A stretch of 64,000 nt of DNA from Chryseobacterium aquifrigidense (GTDB lineage: Bacteria; Bacteroidota; Bacteroidia; Flavobacteriales; Weeksellaceae): the NCBI RefSeq assembly GCF_006716485.1, contig NZ_VFPD01000002.1, forward strand, positions 550,496 to 614,495, written 5' to 3'. This document shows positions 26,669 through 35,964 of this stretch, piece by piece; within the stretch, counting starts at the first letter, position 1, and every line of letters begins with the position of its first letter. The notes under the pieces were generated by a model. That model saw only the letters and a program-made list of their open reading frames with translations, ran no database searches and was not told the origin of the DNA. The position numbers were made by a program, and so were the translations under genes.

Positions 26669-27804
26669 AGTGTTTTAAATTTTGAATCTTTGATGTCTAT
26701 AAATTTTTTTTCAATGTATCTATACGAGCCATAACTGACTAAAATAGTTATACCTGGTATGAACATAAATACACCAATATTAAATACAAATATATTATTA
26801 TAAAATATTAATAGCTTATAAAATACGGGGAATATTAAAAACATAATCAGGGGATGGTACATGTAAATCCCATAAGAGATCGTTCCTAAGGATGAAAAAT
26901 ATCTGCTCCTTAACACCGCTTTATTGGATGAGTTTATGCTTATTATAATCAATAATAGAAAAACAAACCCTAATATAATATTTTGAATATACAGCTTAAA
27001 AACAGGAATAGAAATTAAAATGGCTATTAACAATAGTACACCAGCATATAGGATATTACTCTTTGTATACTGAGTTATTTCTTCAGTGTTTTTATAATAA
27101 AAATATCCTCCCAATGCCCCAATGGCCATAAATTCAAACGGAATGATGGTAACAATTATGCCTATCAATGAGTTTGGAAACTGGAGATTAATAACAGCAA
27201 AAACAGCCAAAATGGATAAAAAAACCAAAAGCATTGTTTTTCTGTTACAAAAGGAGATAATGATGGGCCAGATGATATAAAACTGTTCTTCTACCCCTAC
27301 AGACCACGATTGAGAAGCTCCTGCAAGAATTTTTCCTGCCTTCACTGCAAAATTGGGAAGAAACGTAAAGTAGAGAAGGAAAGATTTCAAATCATAGTTT
27401 GAAGAATCTTTTATTAAATGGTAGTAAGATGGAGTGATAGAGAATAAAGGAAAAATAAAGGTTAACAGTGGAACGATAATAAAGGATATAAAAAGGATAA
27501 TATAGTACAAAGGCCAGATTCTGAAAATTCTTCTTAAATAGAACTTTTTAAGATTGATAGTGCTGTTTTTTTCTTTTTCAGACAGCAGAAGGTAAGTGAT
27601 CAGAAATCCACTCAATACAAAAAACAGATACACCCCATTTTTTCCCAAATGCTCAATCCAATACAGCGTATATTCAGAATCAAATAAACTTTCTATTTTA
27701 TCACGGTGTTTAAATAATTCAATATGATGCAGGATGACAGATAAAGCAGCTATTGCTCTCAGTTCATTTAATCCTCCAAAAAAAATATTTTTTTTTATTC
27801 CCAT
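26665..27804 (-). CDS. Acyltransferase-3 family membrane protein
   Basis: A 379-residue membrane protein with about ten helices. LNELRAIAALSVILHHIELF carries the conserved Arg and paired His, followed by GVYLFFVLSGFLITYLLL and YLRRIFRIWPLYYI. The QSWSVGVEEQFYIIWP motif in the middle is also typical of OafA/YrhL-type enzymes. It probably acetylates the O-antigen or capsule from the cytoplasmic or periplasmic side. It lies between the NeuD-like gene (3 bases) and wecE (4-base overlap). Confidence 0.92.
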   Translation of the reverse strand: MGIKKNIFFGGLNELRAIAALSVILHHIELFKHRDKIESLFDSEYTLYWIEHLGKNGVYLFFVLSGFLITYLLLSEKEKNSTINLKKFYLRRIFRIWPLYYIILFISFIIVPLLTFIFPLFSITPSYYHLIKDSSNYDLKSFLLYFTFLPNFAVKAGKILAGASQSWSVGVEEQFYIIWPIIISFCNRKTMLLVFLSILAVFAVINLQFPNSLIGIIVTIIPFEFMAIGALGGYFYYKNTEEITQYTKSNILYAGVLLLIAILISIPVFKLYIQNIILGFVFLLLIIISINSSNKAVLRSRYFSSLGTISYGIYMYHPLIMFLIFPVFYKLLIFYNNIFVFNIGVFMFIPGITILVSYGSYRYIEKKFIDIKDSKFKTL

Positions 27805-27807
27805 GGA

Positions 27808-28440
27808 TTATCGTATAAATCTTACCGGATTTCCTACATAGAGACCAGGTTGGGAGATATTTTTAATTACTACTGCACCGCCTCCCAGCTGTACTTTTTC
27901 TACAATATTGATGTTGTCAATAATGGTACTGTGTATGCCGAGAATACATTGTTCCGAAATAGAAACAAAACCGGCTACAGCTACAGATGGAGATACAAAA
28001 CAGTGATTTCCTACCAATGAATCATGTGCGATTGAACACGAAATATTGATCAACACATTATCTCCGATTTTCACATTCTGATCTATCATGCTATACGGAT
28101 AAATTACTGTGCCTTCTCCTATTGTTGCGGAAGGATCAATATAGCTTGTAGAATGAATAAAGGTATAAAAAGGAATTTTATTTTTAAAAGTTTCAAATAT
28201 CTGTTTTTTAAATTCTAAGTGTTTATAACCGATAGCAATAATTATTTCATCAAAGATACCTTGCTGAAAAATACTGATCACATCTCCTTTTCCTCCTAAT
28301 ATGGGAAGATCTTTAACGCTGTTTCCTTTTTCCATAAAGTCATCAAAAAAACCAATGACTTTATCATCGGTATCCGTTTGAATATGATGCAGAATCTGCT
28401 GTCCAAGGTGGCCTGATCCGATTATAGCAATACGTTTCAT
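27808..28440 (-). CDS. NeuD/PglD-type sugar N- or O-acetyltransferase
   Basis: A 210-residue enzyme with an N-terminal Rossmann-like domain (GSGHLGQQIL, 8-17) and a C-terminal left-handed beta-helix of hexapeptide repeats (IDPSATIGEGTVIYPYSMIDQ and others). That layout is the PglD/NeuD family, whose members acetylate the 4-amino group of UDP- or dTDP-4-amino sugars or O-acetylate sialic acid. His in CSIAHDSLVG is the expected base. Beside wecE this suggests N-acetylation of the 4-amino-4,6-dideoxyhexose. It overlaps the ATP-grasp gene by 4 bases. Confidence 0.88.
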   Translation of the reverse strand: MKRIAIIGSGHLGQQILHHIQTDTDDKVIGFFDDFMEKGNSVKDLPILGGKGDVISIFQQGIFDEIIIAIGYKHLEFKKQIFETFKNKIPFYTFIHSTSYIDPSATIGEGTVIYPYSMIDQNVKIGDNVLINISCSIAHDSLVGNHCFVSPSVAVAGFVSISEQCILGIHSTIIDNINIVEKVQLGGGAVVIKNISQPGLYVGNPVRFIR

Positions 28441-29561
28441 AACAAATCAATTTTTTTGTCCGACTGATAAATTAAATACCCGGATCGGTCATTACTGGAA
28501 TGTGCATTTTGTAACGAAGGATTGGTTATTTCCTTTTTTACAATATAGTCCTCCAATAGGTTTTCTGTAAAATATGGCAACAGTTGTTTGGTGTTTTCGG
28601 ATAGAAAATATACTCCGGAATATTTCTTTTGTGTTATCTCAAGGGGGAACATGAATTGGTCTAATGCAATATCTAAAACAGCCTGTACATAGTCAAACCC
28701 TGTAGAGAGCTGAACCAGATCAGAACCAATAAAATCTCCACCCATACGGCTTCCTATTTCAATCGGATAAACATGACCGTTTTCGGTTATCATAAGCTCA
28801 ACATGTGCGGCTCCGTTTTCAACCTTTGTTGCATTCAGGATTGCATAAGTGATATCCAGTATTTTATTTTGAATATGCTTAGGGAATGAAGTAGGCTGAT
28901 GATGTGCCAATTCCACAAAATAAGGTTCCGTGGTGATGACTTTATCTGTAATTGTTATAATTCGATGCTCACCTCCGAAACTGATGGTCTCAACACTTAC
29001 TTCCTTTCCTTTGATGTATTCTTCCACCACACAGGTTTTAGAGAAAGAATAGTTTATTGCATTTTCAATGGCGTCTTTAGCTTCATCAAAAGATGTTGCT
29101 TTTATCACCCCTAAGCTTCCTGATCTGTCAGAAGGCTTGATGATTAAAGGATAATTAAATGTTTTAAAATCATTGGCATTAATTTCAGAAATCGTAATGG
29201 ATCTGGGTGATCTGATATTATGTTCTTCAAAACATTTTCTCATCAATGACTTGTTGGTTGTCAGTAATGAACATTCAATGCTGTTTCCCGGAAGATTGAG
29301 CTCATAGGCTACGTAGGCTATTGTTGGAATACAGATGTCAGTGGCAATGGTAAGAATGCCATCAATACCTATTTCTTTACATTTTTCGAGAATTAAATCC
29401 TTTTCCAGAACAGAGATATCATAAAAATAATCTGCATATTCTTTGCATACTGCTCTTCCATCATCCCAGGCGAAACAATGTACTTCATGCCCGTTTTCTT
29501 TTGCCTTCTGAACAAGTGGCATCTGTAAATAACTGGCTCCTAATATTGCAATCTTTTTCAT
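28437..29561 (-). CDS. ATP-grasp ligase of the polysaccharide cluster
   Basis: A 374-residue ATP-grasp enzyme similar to carbamoyl-phosphate-synthase/biotin-carboxylase-like ligases. The N-terminal pre-ATP domain starts KKIAILGASYLQ. ATP-binding residues include Lys142 in PLIIKPSDRSGSLGV, Glu180 in VVEEYIKGKEVSVE and the metal-binding HVELMITENGHVYPIEIGSRMGGD (about 253-276). Such enzymes join a carboxylate to an amine. Next to WecE and NeuD/PglD it may couple an amino acid or hydroxy acid to a 4-amino sugar (inference). Confidence 0.82.
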   Translation of the reverse strand: MKKIAILGASYLQMPLVQKAKENGHEVHCFAWDDGRAVCKEYADYFYDISVLEKDLILEKCKEIGIDGILTIATDICIPTIAYVAYELNLPGNSIECSLLTTNKSLMRKCFEEHNIRSPRSITISEINANDFKTFNYPLIIKPSDRSGSLGVIKATSFDEAKDAIENAINYSFSKTCVVEEYIKGKEVSVETISFGGEHRIITITDKVITTEPYFVELAHHQPTSFPKHIQNKILDITYAILNATKVENGAAHVELMITENGHVYPIEIGSRMGGDFIGSDLVQLSTGFDYVQAVLDIALDQFMFPLEITQKKYSGVYFLSENTKQLLPYFTENLLEDYIVKKEITNPSLQNAHSSNDRSGYLIYQSDKKIDLL

Positions 29562-29606
29562 CAGGTAATATTTAAGTTTGGTAAGGTGATAATCTGTTTA
29601 AAAAAT

Positions 29607-31466
29607 TTATAAAGTTTCAATTTCAGGAATCTGGATTGAACATTTTTTATTACTCCATGCCGCTACTCCTACGTCAGTCCATTGTTTTTCCATCTGTTTT
29701 TTCAGGAACCCTTTTTCCCAATGATAAGGAGTTGTATCTATTTTTTTTAGCTTAATAATAAATTTAGCATCATCTAAATTAACATTATTCTGATAGGCCC
29801 AGAAAGCTGTGAAATCCTGTATTCCTTTCTTCAGGTTAGATTGATCAATTTCATTATTGTTTACTCTGAAAGTCCATTTTACCCATACAGGACCATAATA
29901 GAGAGAGGTTCCGGGAGTTCCGTCTTTGTTTATGATGGGCAGCCATTTTTCATTGCCATTATTGTCAAGGTAAGCAACGGCAACAATATGATTATAGTTA
30001 CTGAAATGGTAGTCCATAAAAACAGCATGATGGGTAATTCCCAGAAAAGTTTTGGCAGGTCTTTCTACAGCATCTGAAAACTTGTTTATTGCGCGGCTTA
30101 TAGAAGTTTTTTCAAACCCTCCTTTATAACCTATAGAATTGTATGAGATGATAACCTGTATCAGGATAATAAACCCAAGTCCCCATTTGATCCCGGATAT
30201 TTTCAGATCTTTTAACGTGTAATTCTGGAGAATTTTAAAGCTGTCCTCATCCTGAGGCAATGTTGGAGGAGTATAGCCGCAGTTTTCTTCGGTACAACGT
30301 TCTGTATTTCTGTTTTTTGCAACAAATTGATATACTGATTTTCCTAGATGATAAATTCCGGGTACTCTTAAAAACCAGCTCAGCGGTTTCAGATAGGTAA
30401 TAGCGTTAAAAACCTGGATATAGGTATCTAATCCTTTATATATTTTCCCATTTTTTATGGAATGGATGTCATTCAACAGATCATCGGTGGGAATATCTTT
30501 TAAGAGTTCTTCCTGTTCAGCATAATACTGAACTGTTTTAAAATCTATCCTTCCTGTGATATCAAAATGCTGAATGATAATCTTTGTACGGTTGCACAAA
30601 GGACATTCACCATCATAATAAAATACCATTTGAGGTTTTTTCCTGTTTACTGTAAATAGTTTTTCCCAGCATGCAACAGGAACCATTAATAAATAGATGG
30701 AGCACATTCCTAATCCAAACCATGGAATAGGATAGCAGATGGAGATCCCGAGATGTAATCCTAAACCAATAATAAGCAAAGGAACACGCCACTTTTTACG
30801 GAAAAAGGTAAAGATAAATAGCAATTCGAAGATTAAGGTGAGGTATCCTAAAAATAACATCAGATATTCCTGGTCTAAAACCTCCGGAATAGAAAAGAAG
30901 TTAGTGAACGGAAAACTGGTTGGATACCATACCCCTAAGCCTTTAGTCCAGTAAGAAGATGTGGATTTGTAAAATATAGAATCGAAATATACAAATGCAA
31001 CTCCAATAAAAATAGGAATAAGATAGCTTAGAGCATTCACCTTTTTAGGAGGATCATAGTTGAAGCGGGTATTGGAATATTTTAGTTTATTAATAAGGCG
31101 GTCTAATGACAGATTTCTTGATATGGGCAAAAATATCATCAGGAAATTGATTCCCAGATAAGCATAAAACATATGATATTCATAAGTGTTGATGCTGCCA
31201 ATAAGAATGATGGTCATCAAATAATTAATGATGGTTGCTAATCTTGTAAAAAGACCAAATATAATGAAGATGATGGCAATCATCCAGATTTTAATGGGAA
31301 TTCCAAAATCAATTTCCGCAGGATGTATAAAGGGAATTTCGTCAAAAATAAGGTGTCTGAAATAGTTAAACTGTGTAACTCCGCATAGCAATACCAATGA
31401 ATAGAAAATTCTGAATATAGCGAGTCCCAGTCCGGAAATTTTTTTATTATATAGTTTCTTAATCAT
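29607..31466 (-). CDS. HTTM-DCC fusion membrane protein
   Basis: A roughly 619-residue protein. The N-terminal 270 or so residues have several membrane helices resembling the HTTM domain of vitamin K-dependent gamma-carboxylase relatives. A DCC-type thiol-disulfide oxidoreductase domain follows, with the motif YDGECPLC (Cys288 and Cys291 from this start), then one more helix and a soluble C-terminal tail of about 150 residues. ATG at 31466 is preferred because it overlaps the upstream gene by 8 bases, like other genes here; a frame from 31508 adds 14 residues. Function is unknown; redox or membrane carboxylase-like activity is possible. Confidence 0.8.
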   Translation of the reverse strand: MIKKLYNKKISGLGLAIFRIFYSLVLLCGVTQFNYFRHLIFDEIPFIHPAEIDFGIPIKIWMIAIIFIIFGLFTRLATIINYLMTIILIGSINTYEYHMFYAYLGINFLMIFLPISRNLSLDRLINKLKYSNTRFNYDPPKKVNALSYLIPIFIGVAFVYFDSIFYKSTSSYWTKGLGVWYPTSFPFTNFFSIPEVLDQEYLMLFLGYLTLIFELLFIFTFFRKKWRVPLLIIGLGLHLGISICYPIPWFGLGMCSIYLLMVPVACWEKLFTVNRKKPQMVFYYDGECPLCNRTKIIIQHFDITGRIDFKTVQYYAEQEELLKDIPTDDLLNDIHSIKNGKIYKGLDTYIQVFNAITYLKPLSWFLRVPGIYHLGKSVYQFVAKNRNTERCTEENCGYTPPTLPQDEDSFKILQNYTLKDLKISGIKWGLGFIILIQVIISYNSIGYKGGFEKTSISRAINKFSDAVERPAKTFLGITHHAVFMDYHFSNYNHIVAVAYLDNNGNEKWLPIINKDGTPGTSLYYGPVWVKWTFRVNNNEIDQSNLKKGIQDFTAFWAYQNNVNLDDAKFIIKLKKIDTTPYHWEKGFLKKQMEKQWTDVGVAAWSNKKCSIQIPEIETL

Positions 31467-32781
31467 TCTGTTCCAATATTTTTGAAAAAATTTCGGATGC
31501 ATACTCATACGAAGAAAATTCTTCTACCTGCTTTACAGCATTTTTAGAAAATATACTGTAAGAATCATGGTCTAATTTAAAAATCTTTTTTATTCCATCG
31601 GCTAATTTCCTGCTGTCTTTCATGGGAGCTTTATACCCGTTATAGTCATCGATGACCATATTCATGATTACTCCTGTATCAAATCCTACAACAGGTGTTC
31701 CGCAGGCCAAAGCTTCTGAAACCATCATAGGCCCGGAATCTTCAACAGATGAATTGATAAATAGGTCAGCGGCCTGATATAATAATGATAGCAATCTATA
31801 ATCTTTTATATAATCTATTTTCTGCTTTTTAAAAGTTACCTTGTCAAATTCTTCATTCACCGTATTGGAAACAACAAGAAGTACAATTTTTTCTTTTAAT
31901 TCCTGAGATAACTCCTGATCTAACAGCTTAAGCGCTTCAATGAGGTAGGCAAAACCTTTTCTGGGATCTTCCATGTTCTGGGCTCCAGTTAAAATATAAA
32001 AGCAGTCGTCAGATAATGAAAAAACCTGTTTTGCTATTGATTTGTTCTTATCATTAAGCAGAGTGGTATCAATTAAGCTATTGATATTATGAATTGTCTT
32101 TTGATCTTTATAAATCTTTGAGTTTTGAGCTTGTATCAGTGTCAGTCCGGAGCCTGCAATAATTTTAAAATGAGCTTTTTTAGCATTTTCATATTTTCTT
32201 TCAAAATTATTTTTAGCAGTTACTTTTTCATCTTCTTTTATAATTGCAGGGCAATTTTCATCGCATCCTCTGATATAACCATCGCATCCCCAGGAAAAAT
32301 GACATCCTCCTGTGAAATGATTCATATCTACTGTGATGTTATATATTTTTGCCTTTGTTGTATTGTAAATGTTCAGAAGGTCTGTACTATTGAGAAAATC
32401 AATAGTCATTCCTGTAAAAATAAAATCCGGTGTGAAGCCTGCCGTTTTTAATAAGCTGTCCACATTAATATTTGCCGTTATTTCATCTTTACTGAAGAAA
32501 GAATATTTTCTGTCTGTACTGATTGTTTTTTTTACCTCTTTAGGTTTTACAATATTAAGCCTGGTTTTGACTTTATGAATAACTGAGGTGAGCAAGCTTT
32601 GCTTTACTGGAGTAGAAGTAGGATGATTATAGGCTTTAATGAATTCTTCATTCTTTGTTTTATGTTTCACACACATAACAACTTCATGACCCATATTTTT
32701 CATAATATGAGCTACTTTGTACATGGCTTCATAAGCACCATTTACATCACCTGTCGAAAGAATTAATATTTTTTTACCCAT
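31459..32781 (-). CDS. Family 4 glycosyltransferase with cysteine-rich insert
   Basis: A 440-residue GT-B enzyme. It begins KKILILSTGDVNGAYEAMYKV and ends in the donor-binding part (SSVEDSGPMMVSEALACGTPVVGFDTG), typical of GT4. Near residues 160-180 it has HFTGGCHFSWGCDGY followed by CDENCPA, a cysteine-rich insert known from some colanic-acid-type glycosyltransferases and possibly metal-binding. It lies 3 bases downstream of wzt and overlaps the HTTM-DCC gene. Confidence 0.87.
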   Translation of the reverse strand: MGKKILILSTGDVNGAYEAMYKVAHIMKNMGHEVVMCVKHKTKNEEFIKAYNHPTSTPVKQSLLTSVIHKVKTRLNIVKPKEVKKTISTDRKYSFFSKDEITANINVDSLLKTAGFTPDFIFTGMTIDFLNSTDLLNIYNTTKAKIYNITVDMNHFTGGCHFSWGCDGYIRGCDENCPAIIKEDEKVTAKNNFERKYENAKKAHFKIIAGSGLTLIQAQNSKIYKDQKTIHNINSLIDTTLLNDKNKSIAKQVFSLSDDCFYILTGAQNMEDPRKGFAYLIEALKLLDQELSQELKEKIVLLVVSNTVNEEFDKVTFKKQKIDYIKDYRLLSLLYQAADLFINSSVEDSGPMMVSEALACGTPVVGFDTGVIMNMVIDDYNGYKAPMKDSRKLADGIKKIFKLDHDSYSIFSKNAVKQVEEFSSYEYASEIFSKILEQND

Positions 32782-32784
32782 TGT

Positions 32785-34020
32785 TTACATCCATATTACA
32801 GGTGGAGTGATGATTCCGTTATCCGTATCTCCGGCAAGGAAATTCTCATGTCCTGTTTCAATGATATTAAGTTGGATTCCACCTTTTATAATATCATACA
32901 ATTCTACTGACGGAGTATCTATAGCAACCGAAAGTACATAAGTATTAGGTATTAATTTACCTCCTTCAATCTTTATTGTAAAGTTATTTTCATTTTTCTC
33001 ATCAAATACTTTTCTGGTGATGAAGATTACATTTTCGAACTTATCCAAAACGGCAATATTGACTCTAATGCCTGCACTTACACTTCTGTTGATGAAAGTC
33101 AGGTCTATGTTGATATCTTCATTATGTCCGAATTCTGTAGTCTCTACAGACTTATCATTATATACTCTTACCTTTTGAATCTGAGCTTTTTTGCTTATAT
33201 CTTCTATATATTCAAATTCAATATTAGGCGATAATTCATTGATAATGTAGTTTTCCAATACACTGTTGATATCCCCGCGATGAGCTACCTGTCCGTTTTT
33301 CATCAATATACCTGATGTACAAAGCTGCTTAACAGCTGCCATATTATGACTTACAAAAAGAATTGTTCTTCCTTCTCCTTTGGTAACATCATTCATTTTT
33401 CCCAGACATTTTTTCTGAAATTCTGCATCCCCTACCGCTAAAACTTCATCTACAATAAGAATTTCAGATTCCAGATGAGCTGCAACAGCAAATGCCAGAC
33501 GAACATACATCCCGGAAGAATATCTTTTAACAGGAGTGTCAATATACCTTTCAACGCCTGAAAAAGCTACAATTTCATCAAATTTGCTTTTGATTTCTTT
33601 TCGGGTCATTCCTAAAATGGCACCATTTAAAAACACATTTTCCCTCCCGGTCATTTCCGGATGAAAACCTGTACCAACTTCTAATAAAGAGGCAATTCTA
33701 CCATTTGTATATATTTTCCCTGTCGTGGGTTTTGTTACTTTACTCAGTAATTTAAGTAACGTAGATTTCCCCGCTCCATTTCTTCCTATGATTCCTACAG
33801 CATCTCCTTTTTCTATTTCAAAATTAATATCACGAAGAGACCATACGTATTCGGAATCTCCTTTTGTAGTTCTGTCATTGGTTTCTCCAATTTTCAGATA
33901 AGGATCTTCTTTTCCTCTTACTTTATGCCAGAATCTATTTAAATCATGAGAAAGAGTTCCTGTTCCGACTTGTCCCAGACGGTATTGTTTAGATATGTTT
34001 TCTGCTTTTAAAGCCAGCAT
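32785..34020 (-). CDS. wzt: Polysaccharide ABC exporter ATPase with C-terminal carbohydrate-binding domain
   Basis: A 411-residue ABC ATPase. Walker A is GRNGAGKS (79-86), the signature YSSGM (167-171), Walker B ILIVDEVLAVGD (187-198) and the switch His225. The ALKAENISKQYRLG start and the GTGFHPEMTGRENVFLNG segment are typical of Wzt/TagH/KpsT. About 130 extra residues after position 275 form a beta-rich domain like the Wzt C-terminal domain that recognises the modified non-reducing end of the O-antigen. With Wzm it exports the finished polymer across the inner membrane. Confidence 0.93.
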   Translation of the reverse strand: MLALKAENISKQYRLGQVGTGTLSHDLNRFWHKVRGKEDPYLKIGETNDRTTKGDSEYVWSLRDINFEIEKGDAVGIIGRNGAGKSTLLKLLSKVTKPTTGKIYTNGRIASLLEVGTGFHPEMTGRENVFLNGAILGMTRKEIKSKFDEIVAFSGVERYIDTPVKRYSSGMYVRLAFAVAAHLESEILIVDEVLAVGDAEFQKKCLGKMNDVTKGEGRTILFVSHNMAAVKQLCTSGILMKNGQVAHRGDINSVLENYIINELSPNIEFEYIEDISKKAQIQKVRVYNDKSVETTEFGHNEDINIDLTFINRSVSAGIRVNIAVLDKFENVIFITRKVFDEKNENNFTIKIEGGKLIPNTYVLSVAIDTPSVELYDIIKGGIQLNIIETGHENFLAGDTDNGIITPPVIWM

Positions 34021-34053
34021 GTTTTTTAATTTAAATTTTTAAACAGGGAATAA

Positions 34054-34902
34054 TTACACCGTATCCATAAAAGTTTTTTCAACTTTATTGAAAATTACAA
34101 TTCCTATTGCCATGATGACAAGGATGATAACAGAACTTATGCCTAACATGAGAGGGGAAAAGTCACCAACACCTAACCAGGCATACTTGAAACATTCAAA
34201 AATACCTGTTAAAGGATTATACAAAGCAAGCTTCTTGAAAAATCCTGGTAATGATGAAACCGGATATATCACTGGTGTGGCATACATATATAAACTCACT
34301 CCAAAGCCAAGCAGCATGGCAAGATCTTTATACTTAGTGGTAAGAGCAGAAAAAATCATACCCAGTCCCAATGAGAAAAGAGCCATCAATAAAATAAGCA
34401 GAGGAGTTGCCAATACCCAAATATTAGGGTGAACCTTTCCTTCACTCAGGTAATATACCCACACAAGAATAAATAAAAGAAACTGTACCCCAAACCGCAT
34501 CAGGTTGGAGATAACAATGGATAACGGAGTCACCAGTCTTGGGAAATATACTTTTCCGAAGATTCCTGCATTTCCTGTAAAAGTGGAGGAGGTAGCCAGT
34601 AGTGAAGAAGAAAAATAATTCCAGAGAGTAACACCAGCCAGATAAAAGATGAGTGGCGGAGCTCCATCTGTAGGTAATTTGGCAATTCTTCCAAAAATAA
34701 CCAAATAGACAATGGTTGTTAAAATGGGATTGATAAAAAACCAGATTGGGCCTAAAATAGTCTGCTTAAAGCTGGATACAAAATCTCTTTTTACAAACAT
34801 ATAAACAAGATCTTTGTATCTCCAGACTTCTTTTAGCTTCAAGTCAAATAACGAATGATCTGCATCAATCGTTTCTGTCCACTTCTGTTGTGGTTCATTC
34901 AT
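34054..34902 (-). CDS. wzm: Polysaccharide ABC exporter permease
   Basis: A 282-residue ABC-2 type permease with six membrane helices. RDFVSSFKQTILGPIWFFINPILTT and YLAGVTLWNYFSSSLLATS are characteristic of Wzm/TagG. It partners with Wzt, 33 bases downstream. ATG at 34902 is chosen over an in-frame TTG at 34920, since the TTG forms part of a -7 promoter box. Its presence implies ABC transporter-dependent export rather than the Wzx/Wzy route. Confidence 0.92.
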   Translation of the reverse strand: MNEPQQKWTETIDADHSLFDLKLKEVWRYKDLVYMFVKRDFVSSFKQTILGPIWFFINPILTTIVYLVIFGRIAKLPTDGAPPLIFYLAGVTLWNYFSSSLLATSSTFTGNAGIFGKVYFPRLVTPLSIVISNLMRFGVQFLLFILVWVYYLSEGKVHPNIWVLATPLLILLMALFSLGLGMIFSALTTKYKDLAMLLGFGVSLYMYATPVIYPVSSLPGFFKKLALYNPLTGIFECFKYAWLGVGDFSPLMLGISSVIILVIMAIGIVIFNKVEKTFMDTV

Positions 34903-34917
34903 CTGTGTAAGTTTTTG

Positions 34918-34925
34918 CAAATTTA
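34918..34925 (-). promoter_or_regulatory. -7 promoter box for the wzm-wzt operon
   Basis: Minus-strand TAAATTTG fits TAnnTTTG, 16 bases before the ATG at 34902, giving a leader of about 9 bases. A clean -33 box was not found. It could drive most of the long leftward operon down to 18595. Confidence 0.55.
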
Positions 34926-35021
34926 TAATAATTAATTCTTACCGTATCTCTTAGTTTATGAATTTTCATTGTCAATAAAACTAAAAATCAACAACTAATA
35001 TATTGATATTTGACGGTATGA

Positions 35022-35051
35022 ACAAAAACTATTGGCCATAAAGCCAATAGT
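35022..35051 (-). terminator. Intrinsic terminator after rmlA
   Basis: A perfect 9-bp stem (35028-35036 with 35043-35051) is followed on the minus strand by TTTTTGTT. It separates the ugd-rmlB-rmlA unit from the wzm-wzt unit. Confidence 0.85.
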
Positions 35052-35076
35052 CTATGAATTTTATAAATTATATTTG

Positions 35077-35940
35077 TTATTTTCCGATAAGTTGTTTCAG
35101 GTATTCGCCGTATCCGCTTTTACCATATTTGGTGGCCGTTTCAAGCAGTTTTTCTTCATCAATGAACTTATTTCTGAAGGCAATTTCTTCAATACAGCCA
35201 ATTTTAAACCCTTGTCTTTTTTCGATAACACTTACAAATTCTGAAGCATCATGAAGAGAGTCAAATGTTCCGGTATCCAGCCATGCAGTTCCTCTGTTAA
35301 GAACCGCTACTTCAAGTTTTCCATTGTTTAAATAAACATTGTTGATATCTGTGATTTCCAGCTCACCTCTTGCGGAAGGTTTGATATTTTTCGCAATTTC
35401 CACGACATTATTATCATAAAAATAAAGGCCGGGGACAGCATAGTTTGATTTAGGATTTAAAGGCTTTTCTTCAATAGAAACCGCTTTCAGGTTTTTGTCA
35501 AATTCCACCACTCCATATCTTTCAGGATCTGCTACGTGGTAAGCAAAAACAACTCCTCCTTCAGGATTGGTTTTGTTTTTCAATAAAGTACCCATTTCGG
35601 AACCGTAGAAAATATTATCTCCCAATACCAATGCTGCGGGATCATTGCCTATAAAGTCTTCACCCAGGATAAAAGCTTGCGCTAAACCATCCGGGCTTGG
35701 CTGTACAACATATTCTATATTACAGCCAATTTGTGAGCCATCGCCCAAAAGTTTGATGAAACCTTCCTGGTCGTGTGGGGTAGTGATGATCAAAATATCT
35801 TTTATTCCTGCTAAAAGTAGTGTGGAAAGCGGATAATAGATCATGGGTTTATCGTAAACAGGCATAAGCTGCTTGCTTACGGCAATAGTTAGAGGGTAAA
35901 GTCTTGTTCCGGAACCTCCGGCTAATATTATTCCTTTCAT
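35077..35940 (-). CDS. rmlA: Glucose-1-phosphate thymidylyltransferase
   Basis: RmlA joins glucose-1-phosphate and dTTP to dTDP-glucose in the cytoplasm. The 287-residue length fits. The signature GGSGTRL (8-14) and Lys23 in SKQLMPVYDKP bind the nucleotide and phosphate; VLGDNIFYG and the later WLDTGTFDSLHDAS are also diagnostic. It is the last gene of the ugd-rmlB-rmlA unit. A 12-bp perfect palindrome (35953-35964) lies just before its start. Confidence 0.97.
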   Translation of the reverse strand: MKGIILAGGSGTRLYPLTIAVSKQLMPVYDKPMIYYPLSTLLLAGIKDILIITTPHDQEGFIKLLGDGSQIGCNIEYVVQPSPDGLAQAFILGEDFIGNDPAALVLGDNIFYGSEMGTLLKNKTNPEGGVVFAYHVADPERYGVVEFDKNLKAVSIEEKPLNPKSNYAVPGLYFYDNNVVEIAKNIKPSARGELEITDINNVYLNNGKLEVAVLNRGTAWLDTGTFDSLHDASEFVSVIEKRQGFKIGCIEEIAFRNKFIDEEKLLETATKYGKSGYGEYLKQLIGK

Positions 35941-35952
35941 GTTTTGATGCGT

Positions 35953-35964
35953 AATACGCGTATT
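35953..35964. promoter_or_regulatory. 12-bp perfect palindrome upstream of rmlA (possible operator)
   Basis: AATACGCGTATT is a perfect palindrome 12 bases before the rmlA start. The rest of the 125-base gap to rmlB has no TAnnTTTG on the minus strand. It could be an operator, but short palindromes in AT-rich DNA arise by chance. Confidence 0.25.

Noticed and set aside
34903..34920. TTG start at 34920 for wzm
   Set aside because: The TTG overlaps the TAAATTTG -7 box; ATG at 34902 gives the normal N-terminus.
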